Source: JAUIIK01 sp963709995 (GTDB lineage Bacteria > Chloroflexota > Chloroflexia > Thermomicrobiales > CFX8). From it: 64,000 bases of DNA. Under the pieces are notes generated by a model that was given only the letters and a program-made list of their open reading frames with translations, searched no databases and was not told the origin of the DNA. Numbering within the stretch: position 1 is the first letter of the stretch; the number at the start of each line of letters is the position of its first letter. A program made the position numbers and the translations under genes. Shown piece after piece: positions 62,175-64,000 of this stretch. Location: assembly GCA_963709995.1 (NCBI GenBank), contig CAVPYN010000017.1, positions 1 to 64,000 of the forward strand. The letters are read 5' to 3'.

Positions 62175-62220
62175 GGTGCCGAAGGTGGGAGTCGAACCAC
62201 ACGACCTTGCGGCAACGGTT
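62175..62220 (-). pseudogene. 3' fragment of a tRNA-Leu gene
   Basis: The minus strand reads a variable arm (TGCCGCAAGGTCG), a T-loop TTCGACT, T-stem half CCCAC and an acceptor half CTTCGGC plus ACC, as in the 3' half of a tRNA-Leu. One G is missing from the T-stem (GTGTGG instead of GTGTGGG), and the 5' half, including the anticodon, is absent. Its place is taken by recQ-like sequence. Tandem tRNA 3' fragments of this type commonly mark attachment sites. Confidence 0.6.
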
Positions 62221-62938
62221 TCTCGTTCGTCATCGAGCCGAGTTCGAAGCAGGAGCAACTCCACATCACGGCGCGCCTCATCCGATCGTCTGGCGGAAAG
62301 ACCGCAATCTTCGTGCCGACGAGGCGTGTCGGTGATGAAGTTCGATCCGACCTCGCGAGGTCTCGGCGTCGATGCCTGCCGTTCTATCATAGCCTGACTC
62401 CCAGGACATGAACGAGACTTTCCTGCTCGGCAGATTCACAGGCAGGCTCCAACCGGCAATCGACGCTGATCATTTGTACTAACGCGTTCGGTATGGGACT
62501 AGACGATCCCGAACATCCGCACGGTGATCCACTGGATGCAGCCTGAGTCGGTCGAAGACTACCTCCAGGAATTCGGTCGAGCTGGTCGAGACGGCAAGCC
62601 AGCGATAGCCGTGATATTTCAAATGGCACAACGACAACGGATTACGGCGGTGCATGGCGGAGAGATCTGCCGAAGAGGCGGAGAGAAAAGGCTCCGGAGT
62701 GCGAGCGGGATGCTCCGTAGACGGTACTGACAGCATAGACGACCTGGATCGGATGATTCGCAACAGAAATAGATGTTTTCGCAGGGAGATCAACGGATAC
62801 TTCGAGGATGAGTCTACGTCACGGCGCTCGATTGCATGGAGGTTGTTATATTGGATTATGGGCGAACGTCAACGAATCGAGAAAGGGGAGTTCTGCTGCG
62901 ATGCGTGCAACCCAAAGGCAGCGCGACAGGTCACTTAA
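62220..62938 (+). pseudogene. decayed C-terminal part of RecQ helicase
   Basis: Fragments in different frames line up with the C-terminal half of RecQ: FVIEPSSKQEQLHITARL, GGKTAIFVPTRRVGDEV, TNAFGMGLDDP, then after one extra base NIRTVIHWMQPESVEDYLQE followed by FGRAGRDGKPA, and finally the zinc-binding domain with RNRCFRREINGYFEDE and EKGEFCCDACNP. At least three frameshifts are needed to join them. The N-terminal helicase half is missing, replaced by the tRNA-Leu fragment. A non-functional remnant. Confidence 0.85.
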
Positions 62939-63328
62939 TCGGCTGAGATAACTCGCGGCTCACTTCCAAGCGCACGAATGGTGAAATTGGTGAACGCGTA
63001 CTTCAGCCGTTTCGCTCTTGGAAACCTGGCGAACTCCTACGCCGACTACGGTCCAATCTGGCATGCCACGGTCGATTCAGCCCACCCAACTGCTGACTCT
63101 CGTTGACGTCAAACCAAACATTGCGCTCTCCCACGCGTAATGATGGTCAGCGGCGTTGAAGACGCTCGGATCGACACGTTGATTATCGCAAGGGCAAAGT
63201 AGCGACGATCTGCTTTTGGACTTCTATCGGGATCGTCGCTGCCAAGCGTGATAGCATACGCGCTCGAGAGTATGCCGATCCCACTTACACAGAACTGAAG
63301 CGCCTTACTGATTTCATCTCCTGAATGC
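62939..63328. other. poorly conserved sequence after the recQ remnant
   Basis: A 42-residue plus-strand frame from ATG 62978 (MVKLVNAYFSRFALGNLANS) and a minus-strand frame of 104 residues (63109-63423) with one hydrophobic stretch (VSGIGILSSAYAITLG) are present. Neither matches a family I know, and the second overlaps the lipoprotein gene. I do not assign a gene here with confidence. Confidence 0.35.
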
Positions 63329-64000
63329 TCAGTATCGCGCTTTGACGCATCCACTTGAATTGTAAGATCCCGAATCATACGAAGCTCTATAGACGCAGCT
63401 AACGTCCAAGCGATAAGCGTCACCTGTGAAGAAAATTCGACCGATTGTTCTCAGGATTGATTCGGACATGGTAGGTGCCCGACGGTCAACAAAAGTACTT
63501 CCCCAATCAGCATCTCCAGCCACCAGCTCCCAAGGAGAGACGCACTGATAAATAACTGCGCCGATCTTAGGAGATGGCGGGATTGGAACCGGCGTCGGCG
63601 ATGGCTGCGGAGTCGGTGCTCGAACTGCGAGGGTCGGCGGTAGAGCCGGCGGCCTGGTCGTCGCAGTGGGACGAGGATGTCGGCTTCGCGGTAGGCACTG
63701 AGACGGATGAAGGTCTCGGAACCGGAGTCTGAGTTGCAGTGGAAATCTGGGCAAGCGTCGCCGCGAACTACCTTCCGCGATCAGCGTGCCCATATCTGCG
63801 GATGCTCTCATAGTTGCGGTCCGAGCTACTGAGACACCAGTTTCAATTGCCCGAAGCTCGTCTTCCGATTCACTGTCGTCGTTCAATGGCAGGCAGCTCG
63901 TCAACGCCAGCGCCAGTACAAGCAGTCCCAGACCGCCCCATAGAATCGGCTTGCGAGTAGTTCGAATCCATGAGTGACGCCTAGCGCTTTCGTGATCTGG
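63329..64000 (-). CDS. proline-rich lipoprotein, N-terminus off the right edge
   Basis: The frame is open to the window end. A hydrophobic signal (ILWGGLGLLVLALALTSC) ends in a lipobox-like LTSC. A short helical region (ELRAIETGVSVARTATM) and a long Pro/Thr linker (APTPQPSPTPVPIPPSP) follow, then a C-terminal domain with two or three cysteines (YQCVSPWELVAGDADWGSTF; DVSCVYRASYDSGSYN). Within the linker, part of the protein reads better one frame over (AATLAQISTATQTPVPRPSS), suggesting two compensating indels. Family unknown; exported. Confidence 0.5.
   Translation of the reverse strand, partial: PDHESARRHSWIRTTRKPILWGGLGLLVLALALTSCLPLNDDSESEDELRAIETGVSVARTATMRASADMGTLIAEGSSRRRLPRFPLQLRLRFRDLHPSQCLPRSRHPRPTATTRPPALPPTLAVRAPTPQPSPTPVPIPPSPKIGAVIYQCVSPWELVAGDADWGSTFVDRRAPTMSESILRTIGRIFFTGDAYRLDVSCVYRASYDSGSYNSSGCVKARY

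Overview
The window looks like chromosomal DNA of a Chloroflexota bacterium, probably a member or relative of the Thermomicrobiales. This is inferred from GC-rich codon use, frequent GTG/TTG starts, many stop/start overlaps and the gene families present; it was not tested by a search. There are no phage or IS modules and no CRISPR array. Most of the window is ordinary chromosome.

Layout. 0-7.4 kb: a DUF6325 gene cut by the left edge, a LURP-one-related protein, several small membrane proteins, a frameshifted DUF2252 gene and a DUF4203 protein. 7.8-13.0 kb: a tight operon of acetyl-CoA synthetase, E1alpha, E1beta and E2 of a pyruvate-type dehydrogenase, and an acyl carrier protein. 13.1-15.6 kb: a ribosome-hibernation-like protein, the RNA ligase RtcB and its partner archease. 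15.7-24.5 kb: ADP-ribosylglycohydrolase, TlpA-type thioredoxin, gamma-glutamyltransferase, bactofilin-like membrane protein, kinase fusion, cupin, and a glycosyltransferase and an NmrA-type reductase that both carry frameshifts. 24.6-28.6 kb: a large secreted subtilase with ten Ig-like repeats. 28.9 kb: tRNA-Thr(GGU). 29-37.7 kb: MFS transporter, GNAT, PHP phosphoesterase, Nif3-like protein, phosphomannomutase, GAF/degenerate GGDEF, DUF402, GT4 and a sigma-like factor. 43.6-52.2 kb: SRAP, VOC, ThDP enzyme, spermidine synthase-like membrane protein, PgeF, YggS, MBL hydrolase, nucleoside hydrolase, DUF2071 and GNAT. 52.5-57.6 kb: a 12-repeat NHL propeller lipid-anchored or membrane-anchored protein and an orphan ABC solute-binding lipoprotein. 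58.1-62 kb: a four-gene ketosynthase/cyclase/flavoprotein/methyltransferase cluster. 62.2-64 kb: a tRNA-Leu 3' fragment fused to a decayed recQ, then poorly conserved sequence and a lipoprotein cut by the right edge.

The most interesting region is 37.7-42.9 kb. Three genes there carry an in-frame UGA exactly where relatives have a redox cysteine. Two tandem AhpD-like genes have CxxU followed by a conserved His, both with U at residue 82. A DUF3179 gene has UxxC where its two neighbouring paralogues have CxxC. Each UGA is followed by a plausible bacterial SECIS hairpin. In the AhpD pair the apical loop UGGAU lies at the same distance from the UGA while the stem sequences differ but still pair. 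UGA is an ordinary stop elsewhere in the window, so selenocysteine is the best explanation. The DUF3179 operon and the AhpD pair are divergently arranged, suggesting one redox selenoprotein locus. AhpD-like selenoproteins are an established group; a DUF3179 selenoprotein, and the pairing of the two, are to my knowledge not standard annotations.

Caution: several genes have single-base indels, mostly in G/C homopolymers. These may be sequencing errors rather than biology. The three UGA codons are in-frame codons, not indels.
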